Notes: generated by a model from the sequence alone, not told the origin. Counted from the first letter of the stretch, positions 51,575 through 60,193 are shown. The stretch: DNA of 64,000 bases from Pseudomonadota bacterium (GCA_023391375.1 JAEWBB010000024.1:62001-126000), one strand, 5' to 3'. A program made the numbers and translations.

Positions 51575-52095
51575 TCCGCACCCTGCTTCTCACCGCTTCG
51601 CTTGCCGCGCTGTCGGCCTGCGCGACGGTCCCCGCGGCGACCCCGGCCGCTTCGTCGATCAACGCCGCCGACGCTGCGGCCATCGATACGGTGATCGACC
51701 AGGTCTACGCCGTCATTTCCGGCCCGCCGGGCCAGAAGCGCGACTTCGACGCCATGCGCGCCATGTTCGCGCCGGGCGCTACGCTGAAGGTCATCGGCCC
51801 CAAGGGCGTGCGCGGCGGCAGCCTCGAGGATTACATCCGCCAGTCTGGGCCGATCCTCGAAAAGGAAGGCTTCACCGAGACCGAGCTCGGTCGCCGTGTC
51901 GAAGTCTACGGTAACCTTGCCACCGTCTGGTCGTCCTACGCCGGCCGCACCGCGAGCGGCTCGTTCAACGAACGCGGCATCAATAGCTTCCAGCTGGTCC
52001 GCGTCGACGGCCGATGGCTCGTCGCCTCGATCCTTTGGCAGGAGGAAACGCCGCAGTTTCCGCTCCCCGCCGACATGCTGAATAACGGAAAGTAA
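51571..52095 (+). CDS. lipoprotein with NTF2/SnoaL-like fold
   Basis: The 174-residue protein starts at ATG 51571 inside the phosphatase stop. Its signal MIRTLLLTASLAALSAC has the lipobox ALSAC. The rest (IDTVIDQVYAVISGPPGQKRDFD, MRAMFAPGATLKVIG, and VEVYGNLATVWSSYAGR plus GINSFQLVRVDGRWLVASILW) has the pattern of DUF4440/SnoaL-type proteins. Function is unknown. It is translationally coupled to the phosphatase and precedes scoB by three bases. Confidence 0.83.
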   Translation: MIRTLLLTASLAALSACATVPAATPAASSINAADAAAIDTVIDQVYAVISGPPGQKRDFDAMRAMFAPGATLKVIGPKGVRGGSLEDYIRQSGPILEKEGFTETELGRRVEVYGNLATVWSSYAGRTASGSFNERGINSFQLVRVDGRWLVASILWQEETPQFPLPADMLNNGK

Positions 52096-52098
52096 CAG

Positions 52099-52734
52099 AT
52101 GCCCTGGGACCGTAACCAGATGGCCGCGCGTGCGGCGAAAGAGCTTCGTGACGGCTATTACGTCAACCTCGGCATCGGCATCCCGACGCTGGTCGCCAAC
52201 AATATCCCCGACGGCATGGAAGTCACGCTGCAAAGCGAGAACGGCATGCTCGGCATCGGCCCATTCCCTTACGCCGACGAGGTCGACGCCGACCTCATCA
52301 ATGCCGGTAAGCAGACCATCAGCCAGCTGCCCTCGTCGAGCTATTTCTCCTCGTCCGACAGCTTCGCGATGATCCGCGGCGGGCACATCGACCTCACCGT
52401 GCTGGGCGCGATGGAGGTCAGCGAGAAGGGCGACATCGCCAACTGGATGATCCCGGGCAAGATGATCAAGGGCATGGGCGGCGCGATGGATCTGGTCGCC
52501 GGGGTGAAAAAGATCATCGTCGTGATGGAGCATAACGCCAAGGACGGCAGCCCCAAGTTCATCCCCGACTGCACCCTGCCGCTCACCGGCAAGAACGTGG
52601 TCGACATGATCATCACCGACCTCTGCGTCTTCCAGCGCCCCGACCACGACAGCCCGTTCAAGCTGGTCGAGCTGGCGCCGGACGTGACGGCCGAAGACGT
52701 CGCGGCGAAAACCACCGCGCATTACCTCAGCTAG
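52099..52734 (+). CDS. scoB: 3-oxoacid CoA-transferase subunit B
   Basis: The 211-residue protein has [18 protein letters not shown] and the catalytic glutamate E47 in [40 protein letters not shown] follows, and [17 protein letters not shown] near the end. It forms the active enzyme with ScoA and carries the CoA-thioester glutamate. The start is ATG 52099. Normal partners lie adjacent; here the phosphatase and NTF2-like genes intervene. Confidence 0.96.
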   Translation: MPWDRNQMAARAAKELRDGYYVNLGIGIPTLVANNIPDGMEVTLQSENGMLGIGPFPYADEVDADLINAGKQTISQLPSSSYFSSSDSFAMIRGGHIDLTVLGAMEVSEKGDIANWMIPGKMIKGMGGAMDLVAGVKKIIVVMEHNAKDGSPKFIPDCTLPLTGKNVVDMIITDLCVFQRPDHDSPFKLVELAPDVTAEDVAAKTTAHYLS

Positions 52735-52746
52735 AGGGACAGGCCG

Positions 52747-53715
52747 GTGAAACTCCTGATCACCGGCTCCTCCGGCTGGCTCGGCCGCTTCCTCGCCCCG
52801 ATGGCGATCGCGGGAGGGCATGAGGTCATCGGCCTCGACGTCGCACCCGGCGAATTCACGCGCATTCGCGGCTCGGTCGCCGACCGCGCGCTGCTCGACC
52901 GCGTCTTCCGCGACGAGCGGCCCGACGCCGTTATCCACTGTGGGGCATTGCACAAGCCCGACATCGCCCGCTTCGACGAGAAGGCCTTTTGGGCAGTCAA
53001 CGCCCAAGGCACCCGCCACCTGCTCGACCTCGCGGCCGCGGCAGGACACGACCGCTTCGTCCACACCTCGACCACCTCGCTGATGATCAGCGAGGCCGTC
53101 CGCGCGGAGGAGGGCGAACATGCCGTCTGGATGGACGAGACCTTCTCGCCGCTACAGCCCCGCAACATCTACGGCGAGACCAAGCTGGACGCCGAAACCG
53201 CCTGCCGCGAGGTGCACGACTCCACCGGCATGGCGGTCGTCATCCTGCGCACCAGCCGCTTCTTCCCGGAAGACGACGACACCCACGCCGTGCCCGCCGG
53301 CGACAACCTCAAGGCCAACGAACTTCTCTACCGCCGCCTGACGGTCGAGGACGCCGCGCGCGCCCACCTAGCCGCGCTCGACGCTGCGCCGCGCGTCGGG
53401 TTCGGCACCTATATCGTCAGCGCGCCAACCCCCTTCCGGCGGCACGAGGTGGAGGCGCTGAAGCGCGACGCCCGCGCCGTCATCCTAAAGCATTTCCCGG
53501 AGGCCGAAGCGCTCTACGCCCGCGCCGGCTGGGTGCTCCCCGACAGCATCGGCCGGGTCTACGACAGCAGCGCCATCACCCGCGAGCTCGGCTTTGCGTT
53601 CGACACGGATTTTGCCGCCGTCCTGGCCGCGCTGCGGAACGGGGAAGCCCTGCCATTCGTCCATGACCCGGATTACGTTTCGCCCGTCACCTTGCAGGAT
53701 CTCGAACCATGCTGA
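52747..53715 (+). CDS. NAD(P)-dependent epimerase/dehydratase
   Basis: The 322-residue extended SDR protein begins with GTG, 12 bases after scoB. It has the nucleotide motif LLITGSSGWLGRFL and DAVIHCGALHKPDI. The catalytic YGETK lies near 139-143 (NIYGETKLDAE) and the nearby threonines in STTSLM fit. The C-terminus FVHDPDYVSPVTLQDLEPC is unusual but may be group-specific. The sugar or other substrate is unknown. Its stop overlaps the next start. Confidence 0.88.
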   Translation: MKLLITGSSGWLGRFLAPMAIAGGHEVIGLDVAPGEFTRIRGSVADRALLDRVFRDERPDAVIHCGALHKPDIARFDEKAFWAVNAQGTRHLLDLAAAAGHDRFVHTSTTSLMISEAVRAEEGEHAVWMDETFSPLQPRNIYGETKLDAETACREVHDSTGMAVVILRTSRFFPEDDDTHAVPAGDNLKANELLYRRLTVEDAARAHLAALDAAPRVGFGTYIVSAPTPFRRHEVEALKRDARAVILKHFPEAEALYARAGWVLPDSIGRVYDSSAITRELGFAFDTDFAAVLAALRNGEALPFVHDPDYVSPVTLQDLEPC

Positions 53716-54599
53716 AGCCGCTGACCTTGCTCCTTGCCACCGCCGCGCTGGCCGCCTGCCAGAAGGGCGACGTGCCCGCCGATAACACCGCGACCAATAC
53801 TGCCGCGCCGGCCAACGAGATCGACGCCGCCCAGCCGGCCGCGCTGTCGCTGACCCGCCTCGACTGCGGCACCATCACGATCAAGAATTTCGACAAGTTC
53901 TTCTCGGACAGGCCGGGCCTGTACGAGGCCGCCCCGCGCGACGTGACGGACAGCTGCTACCTGATCCGCCACGGCGACCAGCTGATGCTGTGGGACACCG
54001 GCCTGCCCGCCGCGGTGAAGGGCAAGGACGTCGATGCGGGCGAGATGGTCATGCACATGACCAATACGCTGGTCGAACAGCTCGCCGTCCTCGGCATCAA
54101 GCCGGCCGACATCGACATCGTCGGCATCAGCCACGACCATAGCGACCACACCGGCCAGGCCGCCGATTTTCCCGATGCGAAGCTGATCATCGGCACCAAG
54201 GACTTCGACCGCGCGCAGGCCCCCGCGATGCCCGGCGGGCCGAACCCTATCCTGCCGTGGACCCGCGACGGCGCGAAAGTTGAAAAGGCCAGCGGCGACG
54301 TCGACGTGTTCGGCGACGGCAGCGTGACGATGCTCGAACTGCCCGGCCATACGCCCGACCATCACGCGCTGCTGGTCCGGCTCGCGTCCGGCCCGGTGCT
54401 GCTGTCGGGCGACCTTTATCATGCGCTCGAAGCGCGCGAGAAGAAGGGCGTTCCGCCGTTCAACACCAGTCGCAAGGAAACGCTGGCCTCGATGGACAAG
54501 TTCGAGAAGCTGGCCAAGGACACCGGCGCCAAGGTCATCATCCAGCACGAACCGCGCGACATCGCCAAGCTGCCGCCGTTCCCGAAGGCGGCGGAATAG
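53709..54599 (+). CDS. metallo-beta-lactamase-fold lipoprotein, lactonase-like
   Basis: The 296-residue protein has lipobox LAAC (cysteine 17). The metal motif HDHSDH lies at 142-147. Later GHTPDHHALLV and LSGDLYHAL hold the remaining ligands. The build is that of AHL-lactonase-like enzymes (AiiA/AhlD group), so a signal-quenching or lactone-hydrolysing role at the cell surface is possible. Its start overlaps the epimerase stop. Confidence 0.87.
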   Translation: MLKPLTLLLATAALAACQKGDVPADNTATNTAAPANEIDAAQPAALSLTRLDCGTITIKNFDKFFSDRPGLYEAAPRDVTDSCYLIRHGDQLMLWDTGLPAAVKGKDVDAGEMVMHMTNTLVEQLAVLGIKPADIDIVGISHDHSDHTGQAADFPDAKLIIGTKDFDRAQAPAMPGGPNPILPWTRDGAKVEKASGDVDVFGDGSVTMLELPGHTPDHHALLVRLASGPVLLSGDLYHALEAREKKGVPPFNTSRKETLASMDKFEKLAKDTGAKVIIQHEPRDIAKLPPFPKAAE

Positions 54600-54602
54600 G
54601 CG

Positions 54603-55049
54603 CTAGTTGTAAAAAGAGTCGGGCGGCGGCGGGGCGACGCCGGTCGTGTCGACCGACGAGGTCATGGTGAAGGTGATGACCGTCACGATCGCGGCCAGAC
54701 CCAGCGCGACGAGTTTCCACCGCTTGAGGAGCGGCGGCTCCTCGTTGACCTTGTCGACGTGAAGGTTGCGCCACGTCGGGTGATATTCATGCAGGGGCGG
54801 GGGCGGAAAGGGCGACGCGCGCTCGCCCTCGCGATAGCGCCGGAGCCCGTCGTAGGCCGCCCGCTTGCGTGGATCGTGAAGGCAGGCATAGGCCTCGTTG
54901 ATCGCTTTGGCCTTGGCGCTGGCATCCTCCGACATGTTCACGTCGGGGTGCGTCGCGCGCATCAGCTGCAGGTAGGCGAGCCGGATCGCGGCGGGATCCG
55001 CCTGACGCTCGACACCCAGGGTCGCATAATAGTCCGCCGCGACGTCCAT
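54603..55049 (-). CDS. J-domain protein with C-terminal membrane anchor
   Basis: The 148-residue protein starts MDVAADYYATLGVER. The J-domain HPD motif lies at 34-36 in ATHPDVNMSEDASAKAKAINEAY. An extra basic/proline-rich linker (YREGERASPFPPPPLHEYH) leads to one membrane span (VALGLAAIVTVITFTM). It should recruit DnaK to the membrane surface. GAGGG precedes the ATG at 55049. The convergent lipoprotein gene ends three bases away. Confidence 0.9.
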   Translation of the reverse strand: MDVAADYYATLGVERQADPAAIRLAYLQLMRATHPDVNMSEDASAKAKAINEAYACLHDPRKRAAYDGLRRYREGERASPFPPPPLHEYHPTWRNLHVDKVNEEPPLLKRWKLVALGLAAIVTVITFTMTSSVDTTGVAPPPPDSFYN

Positions 55050-55167
55050 CCCTCGTGAAATAACCGCGGGCGAAAGGCCGCGCAACGGCCCACCGGCATC
55101 GGTTGCACTTTGCCACCGGGATCGGCAGGCTGGCGCGGACACACCGACCATTTGCGGAGAGACCATC

Positions 55168-56163
55168 ATGCGTGCGCTTCGATCCCATGCCCCGGGCGGG
55201 CCCGACACGCTGCAGCTCGACGAGGTCGCCAGCCCGCCGGTGGTGCCGGGCCAGCTCAAGGTGCGGGTGCGCGCGGCCGCAATCAACTTCCCCGATACGC
55301 TGATCATCGAGGACAGGTACCAGTTCAAGCCACCGCGCCCGTTCGCCCCGGGCGGCGAGGTCGCGGGCGAGGTGGTCGAGGTTGGCTACGGAGTCGAGGG
55401 GTGGAGCGTCGGCGACCGGCTCATCGCCGTGCCCGGCTGGGGCGGCCTCGCGGAGGAAATCGTCATCCCCGCCGCTTCCACCTTCCGGCTGCCGGACAGC
55501 CGCAGCTTCACCGAAGGGGCGGCGCTGCTCCTGACCTACGCCACCTCGATCCACGCCCTGTACGATCGGGGCCGGCTGGAGGGCGGGCAGACCCTGCTCG
55601 TCCTCGGCGCTGCCGGCGGTGTCGGGCTGGCGGCCGTCGAACTGGGCAAGGCGAAGGGCGCGCGGGTCATCGCCGCCGTGTCGGGCGAGGACAAGGCCGC
55701 CGCCGCGCGCGAGGCGGGCGCGGACGAGGCGATCGTCTATCCCCGCGGCCCGTTCGACAAGGACGCGTCGAAGGCGCTGGCCGAACAGTTCAAGGCGGCG
55801 GTCGGCAAGGATGGCGCCAACGTCATCTACGACCCCGTCGGCGGGGACTATGCCGAGCCGGCACTGCGCGCCATCGCCTGGGAAGGCCGCTACCTGGTGG
55901 TCGGCTTCCCTGCCGGCATCCCGAAACTCCCGCTCAACCTCACACTGCTCAAGAGCTGCGACGTGTGCGGCGTGTTCTGGGGCGCCTTCGCGGCGCGCGA
56001 CCCGAAGGCCAATGCCGCTCACGTCGCCGAGCTGTTCCGCCTGTGGGATGTAGGGCAGATCAACCCGAAGATCAGCGCCACCTATCCGCTCGATCGCGCC
56101 GGCGAAGCGATCGCCGCGCTGGGCAACCGGCAGGCAATCGGCAAGCTGGTCGTCGAACTCTGA
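55168..56163 (+). CDS. NADPH:quinone oxidoreductase family protein
   Basis: The 331-residue zinc-free MDR enzyme has VRVRAAAINFPDTLIIEDRY and FAPGGEVAGEVVEVG at the start. The NADPH motif is LLVLGAAGGVGLAAVELGKAKG near 146-167. YDPVGGDYAEPALRAIAWEGRYLVVGF follows. It reduces quinones or enals with NADPH. It lies divergent from the J-domain gene with 118 bases between, which hold no other gene. Confidence 0.92.
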   Translation: MRALRSHAPGGPDTLQLDEVASPPVVPGQLKVRVRAAAINFPDTLIIEDRYQFKPPRPFAPGGEVAGEVVEVGYGVEGWSVGDRLIAVPGWGGLAEEIVIPAASTFRLPDSRSFTEGAALLLTYATSIHALYDRGRLEGGQTLLVLGAAGGVGLAAVELGKAKGARVIAAVSGEDKAAAAREAGADEAIVYPRGPFDKDASKALAEQFKAAVGKDGANVIYDPVGGDYAEPALRAIAWEGRYLVVGFPAGIPKLPLNLTLLKSCDVCGVFWGAFAARDPKANAAHVAELFRLWDVGQINPKISATYPLDRAGEAIAALGNRQAIGKLVVEL

Positions 56164-56233
56164 CGCGCGGCACGGCTGGACGGAAAGGGACGCGGCCCCT
56201 ATCTGGCGGGAAACCGCTTTGCCAGGAGCCTTC

Positions 56234-56560
56234 ATGACCCAGTTCGACGACCGCGAACGCGCGTTCGAAGCCAAGTTCGCCCATGACGAGGAAATGCAGT
56301 TCCGCATCGTCGCCCGCCGCAACCGGCTGGTCGGCGAATGGGCGGCGCGCAAGATGGGCCTGTCGGATGTCGAGGGCGAGGCCTACGCCAAGGACGTCGT
56401 CCGCGCCGACTTCGAAAATGCCGGTGACGAGGACGTGATCCGCAAGCTGCTGGGCGACCTCACCCAGGCCGGTATCGACATCGACGACGGCGCGATCCGC
56501 GAGGCGCTCGACCACAAGCTGGTCGAGGCGCGCCGCCAGATCATCGAGCAGAGCAACTGA
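56234..56560 (+). CDS. ATP synthase inhibitor zeta subunit (DUF1476)
   Basis: The 108-residue protein starts at ATG 56234 with CAGGAG upstream. It has FDDRERAFEAKFAHDEEMQFRI, then RRNRLVGEWAARKMGLSDVEGEAYAK, typical of the alphaproteobacterial zeta inhibitor. This protein blocks F1 rotation during ATP hydrolysis through its N-terminal segment. It is followed by bolA and grxD in an operon with short or overlapping junctions. Confidence 0.95.
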   Translation: MTQFDDRERAFEAKFAHDEEMQFRIVARRNRLVGEWAARKMGLSDVEGEAYAKDVVRADFENAGDEDVIRKLLGDLTQAGIDIDDGAIREALDHKLVEARRQIIEQSN

Positions 56561-56562
56561 TC

Positions 56563-56808
56563 ATGCCGATGCGCGCCGAAGACATCGAGGCGCTGATCGT
56601 CGCCGCGCTGCCGGACGCGCGGGTCGAAATCCGCGACCTGGCCGGCGACGGCGACCATTATGCCGCGAAAGTGATCAGCGCTGAATTCGCCGGCATGAGC
56701 CGCGTTCGCCAGCACCAGCTGGTGTACAAGGCACTCGGGGGCCGGATGGGCGGCGAGCTGCACGCGCTGCAACTGGAGACGGCGGTGCCGTCGGGAGACC
56801 ATGAATGA
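56563..56808 (+). CDS. BolA family protein
   Basis: The 81-residue protein has the BolA core [25 protein letters not shown] and [27 protein letters not shown]. The conserved histidines needed for the BolA-glutaredoxin [2Fe-2S] complex are present. It is closer to the IbaG/BolA2 size class. Its stop overlaps the grxD start (ATGA), as expected for a BolA-Grx4 pair. It starts three bases after the zeta gene stop. Confidence 0.95.
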   Translation: MPMRAEDIEALIVAALPDARVEIRDLAGDGDHYAAKVISAEFAGMSRVRQHQLVYKALGGRMGGELHALQLETAVPSGDHE

Positions 56809-57113
56809 CTGACGCCAAATCCCGCATCGACGAACTGGTCAAGGCCAACGACGTCGTCCTGTTCATGAAGGGCACCGCGCTCTTCCCGCAGTGCGGTTTC
56901 TCCAGCCGCGCGGTGGCGATCCTCGACCACCTCGGCACGCCCTACGAGACGGTCGACGTGCTGCAGGACCCGGAGATCCGTAACGGCATCAAGGAATATA
57001 GCGACTGGCCGACCATCCCCCAGCTCTACGTGAAGGGCGAATTCGTCGGCGGAAGCGACATCATGATGGAAATGTTCGAAAGCGGGGAGCTGCAGCAGCT
57101 CGTCGCCGCCTGA
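56805..57113 (+). CDS. grxD: monothiol glutaredoxin (Grx4 family)
   Basis: The 102-residue protein has [16 protein letters not shown] with the CGFS active site, cysteine 30. [20 protein letters not shown] carries the glutathione-binding loop. Monothiol glutaredoxins hold an Fe-S cluster with BolA and take part in iron sensing and cluster delivery. An alanine replaces the usual proline (KGTP) before the active site. It closes the operon, with a terminator 23 bases later. Confidence 0.96.
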   Translation: MTDAKSRIDELVKANDVVLFMKGTALFPQCGFSSRAVAILDHLGTPYETVDVLQDPEIRNGIKEYSDWPTIPQLYVKGEFVGGSDIMMEMFESGELQQLVAA

Positions 57114-57135
57114 GGGCGCGGACATTTCGGAAGGG

Positions 57136-57164
57136 AAGGGCGGCTCTCGGGCCGCCCTTTTCTT
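57136..57164 (+). terminator. intrinsic terminator after grxD
   Basis: AAGGGCGGC (57136-57144) and GCCGCCCTT (57151-57159) pair around a six-base loop. TTCTT follows. Confidence 0.88.
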
Positions 57165-57183
57165 GAGTGTTGAACGCTTTTGC

Positions 57184-57351
57184 TCAAGCGGTCCAATCGA
57201 CAACGATCCATGTCACCAACAGGCCCATTGCCATTACGAAGAGCAGCTTGTCCCACGGGTGCATTCTGCGTCGGGCGTGCGCGCGCTCCTCGGCGTTAGA
57301 CGATGCCACGGCGAGCAAGGCGAGGCCGGCCAACCAGGTGCGGGTACGCAT
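57184..57351 (-). CDS. hypothetical small membrane protein
   Basis: From ATG 57351 the 55-residue protein is MRTRTWLAGLALLAVASSNA, then a basic stretch (EERAHARRRMHPWDKL), then a span LLFVMAMGLLVTWIVVDW. It looks like a small protein with two hydrophobic segments. No family is recognised. The frame stays open upstream to 57603, but that part overlaps a predicted terminator hairpin. A ribosome binding site is weak. Confidence 0.5.
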   Translation of the reverse strand: MRTRTWLAGLALLAVASSNAEERAHARRRMHPWDKLLFVMAMGLLVTWIVVDWTA

Positions 57352-57376
57352 GCTCAAACAACCTTCGTTTGTGACG

Positions 57377-57458
57377 GACAAAAAAAGGGGCGCCAGGCGC
57401 GGGACCAGAAAACCGCTGCGTGGCGCCCCTTTGATTTGGTTGTGGAACCAAGTGGACG
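57377..57458 (-). ncRNA. candidate small RNA ending in an intrinsic terminator
   Basis: On the minus strand a 12-base perfect stem, AAAGGGGCGCCA with TGGCGCCCCTTT (57384-57395 with 57421-57432), is followed by seven T. A smaller hairpin TTGGTT/AACCAA with loop CCAC lies just upstream (57434-57449). No open reading frame ends before this terminator on this strand. The most likely explanation is a short stable RNA of about 80 bases, or an attenuator for the small gene at 57184-57351. Confidence 0.45.
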
Positions 57459-57468
57459 CAATATGTAG

Positions 57469-57485
57469 TGCAGACACCGTGCCAA
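57469..57485 (-). promoter_or_regulatory. sigma-54-like promoter
   Basis: The minus strand reads TTGGCACGGTGTCTGCA, one mismatch from the YTGGCACGrNNNTTGCW consensus. GG and GC have the required ten-base spacing. It is placed 11 bases before the predicted start of the small RNA. A sigma-70 alternative (TTGGCA with ATTGCG, 17 bases apart) overlaps it. Confidence 0.4.
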
Positions 57486-57606
57486 ATTGAACGGATGTCG
57501 GAAAACTCGCAAAAAAGCTTAGTGTCGTTCGCCGGTTTTCCGGCGCGATGTCAAAAATCCCGACAGGTTGGCGGGCATCCCGGTTCATTTTCGGTTCAGC
57601 CAATCA

Positions 57607-57620
57607 ACTACACTTGTAGT
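57607..57620. promoter_or_regulatory. BlaI-type operator
   Basis: ACTACACTTGTAGT is an inverted repeat of the TACA/TGTA type recognised by BlaI/MecI repressors. It ends four bases before the ATG of the blaI-like gene, so self-repression is likely. Confidence 0.7.
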
Positions 57621-57624
57621 CGTT

Positions 57625-58008
57625 ATGAGCGACACCACCGAACCGACTCGTCCGAGCGATAGCGAACTCGAACTGCTGCAACTGCTGTGGGACGATGCGC
57701 CGCAAGCGGCGTCCGACCTGGCGGAGAAGATCCGCCCCGCGCGGGAATGGTCGCTGAATACGGTCAAGACGTTGCTGCAGCGGATGGCCGCCAAGGCGCT
57801 GGTCTCGGTCGAGGTCGAGGGGCGCCGCCACCTGTACCGGCCGCTGGTCGAGCGCGATGCGCTGGCCAAGCCGGCCGCGCTCGGCCTGTTCGACCGGCTG
57901 TTCGCGGGCAAACTGTCGCCGCTGGTCGCCCAACTGGCGGAAAGCCGCGACATCGATCCGGCGGATCTCGCCGAACTCGAAGCCCTCGTCCGGAGCCTCA
58001 AGAAATGA
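57625..58008 (+). CDS. BlaI/MecI/CopY family transcriptional repressor
   Basis: The 127-residue protein starts at ATG 57625, right after the operator. The winged helix reads DSELELLQLLWDDAPQAASDLAEKI, then WSLNTVKTLLQRMAAKALVSVEVEGRRHLYRPLV. The C-terminal part (LFDRLFAGKLSPLVAQL, LAELEALVRSLKK) is the dimerisation region cut by the partner protease. Its stop overlaps the M56 peptidase start, the standard BlaI-BlaR1 order. Confidence 0.92.
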   Translation: MSDTTEPTRPSDSELELLQLLWDDAPQAASDLAEKIRPAREWSLNTVKTLLQRMAAKALVSVEVEGRRHLYRPLVERDALAKPAALGLFDRLFAGKLSPLVAQLAESRDIDPADLAELEALVRSLKK

Positions 58009-59288
58009 GCCCGCTGCTCGCCGAGACATTGCTCGCCACCGGTCTCGTCACCCTCGCGGTGCTTCTCCTGCGCGGTCCGGTCGCGCGTTTGTTCGGCGCT
58101 CGCGCCGCCTATGCGCTGTGGCTTGCGCCGGTCGCCCGCATGCTCTGGCCGCTGGTCCCCGACCTGACGCCAGCCGCGCCGACCGGCGGGGTCGAGTGGA
58201 TCGCGATCACCCTCGAACCCGCGGCCCGCGCCGCTTCCGCTCTGCCGTCGTGGCTGGTGCCGGCATGGCTCGGCGGCGCCGCGCTTTATCTCGCCGCGCG
58301 CCTGATTGCCCACCACCGTTTCCTGTCGCGCGCCCTCGCCGAAGGCCGCCACGTGCTGGGCGACTATCCGTTCGACCTCGTCGCCACCCCGGCGGTCGAA
58401 GGCCCGCTGGCGACCGGCCTCATCCACCGCCTCGTGCTGGTGCCCGACGATTTCGGCACCCGCTTCACGCCCGACCAGCAGGCGCTGGCGCTGGCCCATG
58501 AAGGCATGCACCATGCCCGCGGCGACCTTTGGGCCTGCACTACCGCGCTGGTGCTGACCGCGTTGAACTGGTTCAACCCGATCGCCCACCTCGCGCTCGC
58601 CGCTTTCCGACGCGACATGGAGGCGGCTTGCGATGCGCAGGTCCTCGCCGCCCATGAAGGCGCGCGCCCCGCTTATGCCGAAACGCTGCTTCGCTGCGCC
58701 GCCCGGCCCGTCCCGCGTTCGCTTTGCGCGCTCACTTCGATCGACGAACTCAAAGGGAGACTGACCATGCTGAACAACAACCCGACGCTCCTCCGCCGCC
58801 TCGCTGGCACCGGCCTCGCCATCGCCGTCGCTGCCGGTGGCCTCGTCCTTTCGCTCCCCGCTGCCGCCGAGCCGGGCGCCAAGGACGTCAAAACCTTCAA
58901 GATCGTTTCCGAGGGCAAGGAAGGCGGCACCTGGAAAATCACGCAGGACAAGCCGGCCGACGGCCGGCAGGTCCGCAAGGAAGTCCGCGTCATCGAACTG
59001 CGCGGCGCGGACGGCAAGAAGATGGAATGGTCCGGCAAGGACGGTGAAAGGCCGACCTGTGCCGGCACGCCGACCGAAGTGACCGCCGGCTCGCAAGCCG
59101 ACGGCAAGAAGGAACAGGCCAAGATCTTCATCTGCGCCAAGAGCGGCACGTCCAAGGCCGAACAAGTCAAGCACCTGGAGGAAGCCATCGGCCGCCTGCA
59201 GGCCAACACCGACATGGATGCCGCCATCCGGGCCGACCTGGTCGCCAAGCTCCAGGGCAAGGTCGCGGAGCTGAAGGCCCAGCCGTAA
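58005..59288 (+). CDS. BlaR1-like M56 membrane metallopeptidase with a non-penicillin-binding C-terminal domain
   Basis: The 427-residue protein has three N-terminal spans, the zinc motif HEGMH (165-169) in LALAHEGMHHARGD and the third ligand region RRDMEAACDAQVL near 203-214. A fourth span (266-286) leads to a periplasmic domain of about 138 residues. In BlaR1 this domain binds beta-lactams with an STxK serine motif. Here it is much shorter, charged and lysine-rich (EGKEGGTWKITQDKPADG, QADGKKEQAKIF), without STxK. Some other signal must be sensed. No beta-lactamase gene follows directly. Confidence 0.88.
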   Translation: MSPLLAETLLATGLVTLAVLLLRGPVARLFGARAAYALWLAPVARMLWPLVPDLTPAAPTGGVEWIAITLEPAARAASALPSWLVPAWLGGAALYLAARLIAHHRFLSRALAEGRHVLGDYPFDLVATPAVEGPLATGLIHRLVLVPDDFGTRFTPDQQALALAHEGMHHARGDLWACTTALVLTALNWFNPIAHLALAAFRRDMEAACDAQVLAAHEGARPAYAETLLRCAARPVPRSLCALTSIDELKGRLTMLNNNPTLLRRLAGTGLAIAVAAGGLVLSLPAAAEPGAKDVKTFKIVSEGKEGGTWKITQDKPADGRQVRKEVRVIELRGADGKKMEWSGKDGERPTCAGTPTEVTAGSQADGKKEQAKIFICAKSGTSKAEQVKHLEEAIGRLQANTDMDAAIRADLVAKLQGKVAELKAQP

Positions 59289-59326
59289 CGCTGGCGCGGT
59301 TCAAGCGAACATGGCAAGGGCGGCGG

Positions 59327-60193
59327 GTGGAGAGCCCGCCGCCCTATGCTTATGCCGAGGAAGTCGAGCCCGGCATCCGCCGCCTCCTCGCGCGCAACCC
59401 GTCGCCTTTCACCTATACCGGCACCCAGACCTATCTCGTCGGCCGTGGCGAAGAGCAGGTCGCGGTCGATCCCGGTCCCGACACCGACGATCACCTCGCC
59501 GCTATCCTCGACGCGCTGGACGGGCGGCGGCTGGTCGCCATCGCCTGCACCCACACCCACCGCGATCATTCGCCCGCCTCTCGCCGCCTGAAAGAAGCGA
59601 CCGGCGCGCCGATCGTCGGCTGCGCAGCGCTCGCGCTGGAAAGCGTCGGCCCTCGCGCCGATGCCAGTTTCGACTTCGACTATGTCCCCGACCGTGTGCT
59701 CGGCGATGGCGAGGCGATCCGCTTCGGCGACGGAGAGGCACTGACGGCGGTCGCCACCCCCGGCCACACCTCTAATCACCTCTGCTTCGAATATGGCTCC
59801 GCGCTGTTCACCGGCGACCATGTCATGGGATGGTCGACCAGCGTTGTCGTGCCGCCCGATGGCGACATGGGTGCCTACATGGCCAGCCTCGACGCGTTGC
59901 GGAATCGGACAGACAAGACCTATTACCCGGCGCACGGTCCGGCGGTGACCAATCCGCAGCAGCTAGTGCGCCACATGCTGGGCCATCGCATGGCGCGCGA
60001 GAAGCAGATCCTGAAACGGCTGGGGGAGGGCGATCACAGCGTCGAACAACTCGTCGCCAGCTGCTACCCCGGCCTCGACCCGCGCCTCGTGCCCGCCGCG
60101 GGCGGTTCGGTGACCGCCCACCTGATGGACCTTCAGCGCCGCGGCCTCGTTGAGCGGGAAGGAGACACATGGCTACCGACGCCCGCCCTGTAA
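59327..60193 (+). CDS. metallo-beta-lactamase-fold hydrolase (LACTB2-like)
   Basis: The 288-residue protein has the metal motif HTHRDH at 76-81, TPGHTSNHLCFEYG around 144-157, and FTGDHVMGWST. YYPAHGPAVTNPQQLV and a C-terminal winged-helix-like part (LDPRLVPAAGGSVTAHLMDLQRRGLVE in pieces) give the LACTB2/hydroxyacylglutathione hydrolase layout. Substrates in this group include nucleic acids and thioesters. The start is GTG 59327, and an in-frame ATG is lacking. It lies 38 bases after the M56 gene, and its end overlaps the DUF4230 gene. Confidence 0.87.
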   Translation: MESPPPYAYAEEVEPGIRRLLARNPSPFTYTGTQTYLVGRGEEQVAVDPGPDTDDHLAAILDALDGRRLVAIACTHTHRDHSPASRRLKEATGAPIVGCAALALESVGPRADASFDFDYVPDRVLGDGEAIRFGDGEALTAVATPGHTSNHLCFEYGSALFTGDHVMGWSTSVVVPPDGDMGAYMASLDALRNRTDKTYYPAHGPAVTNPQQLVRHMLGHRMAREKQILKRLGEGDHSVEQLVASCYPGLDPRLVPAAGGSVTAHLMDLQRRGLVEREGDTWLPTPAL

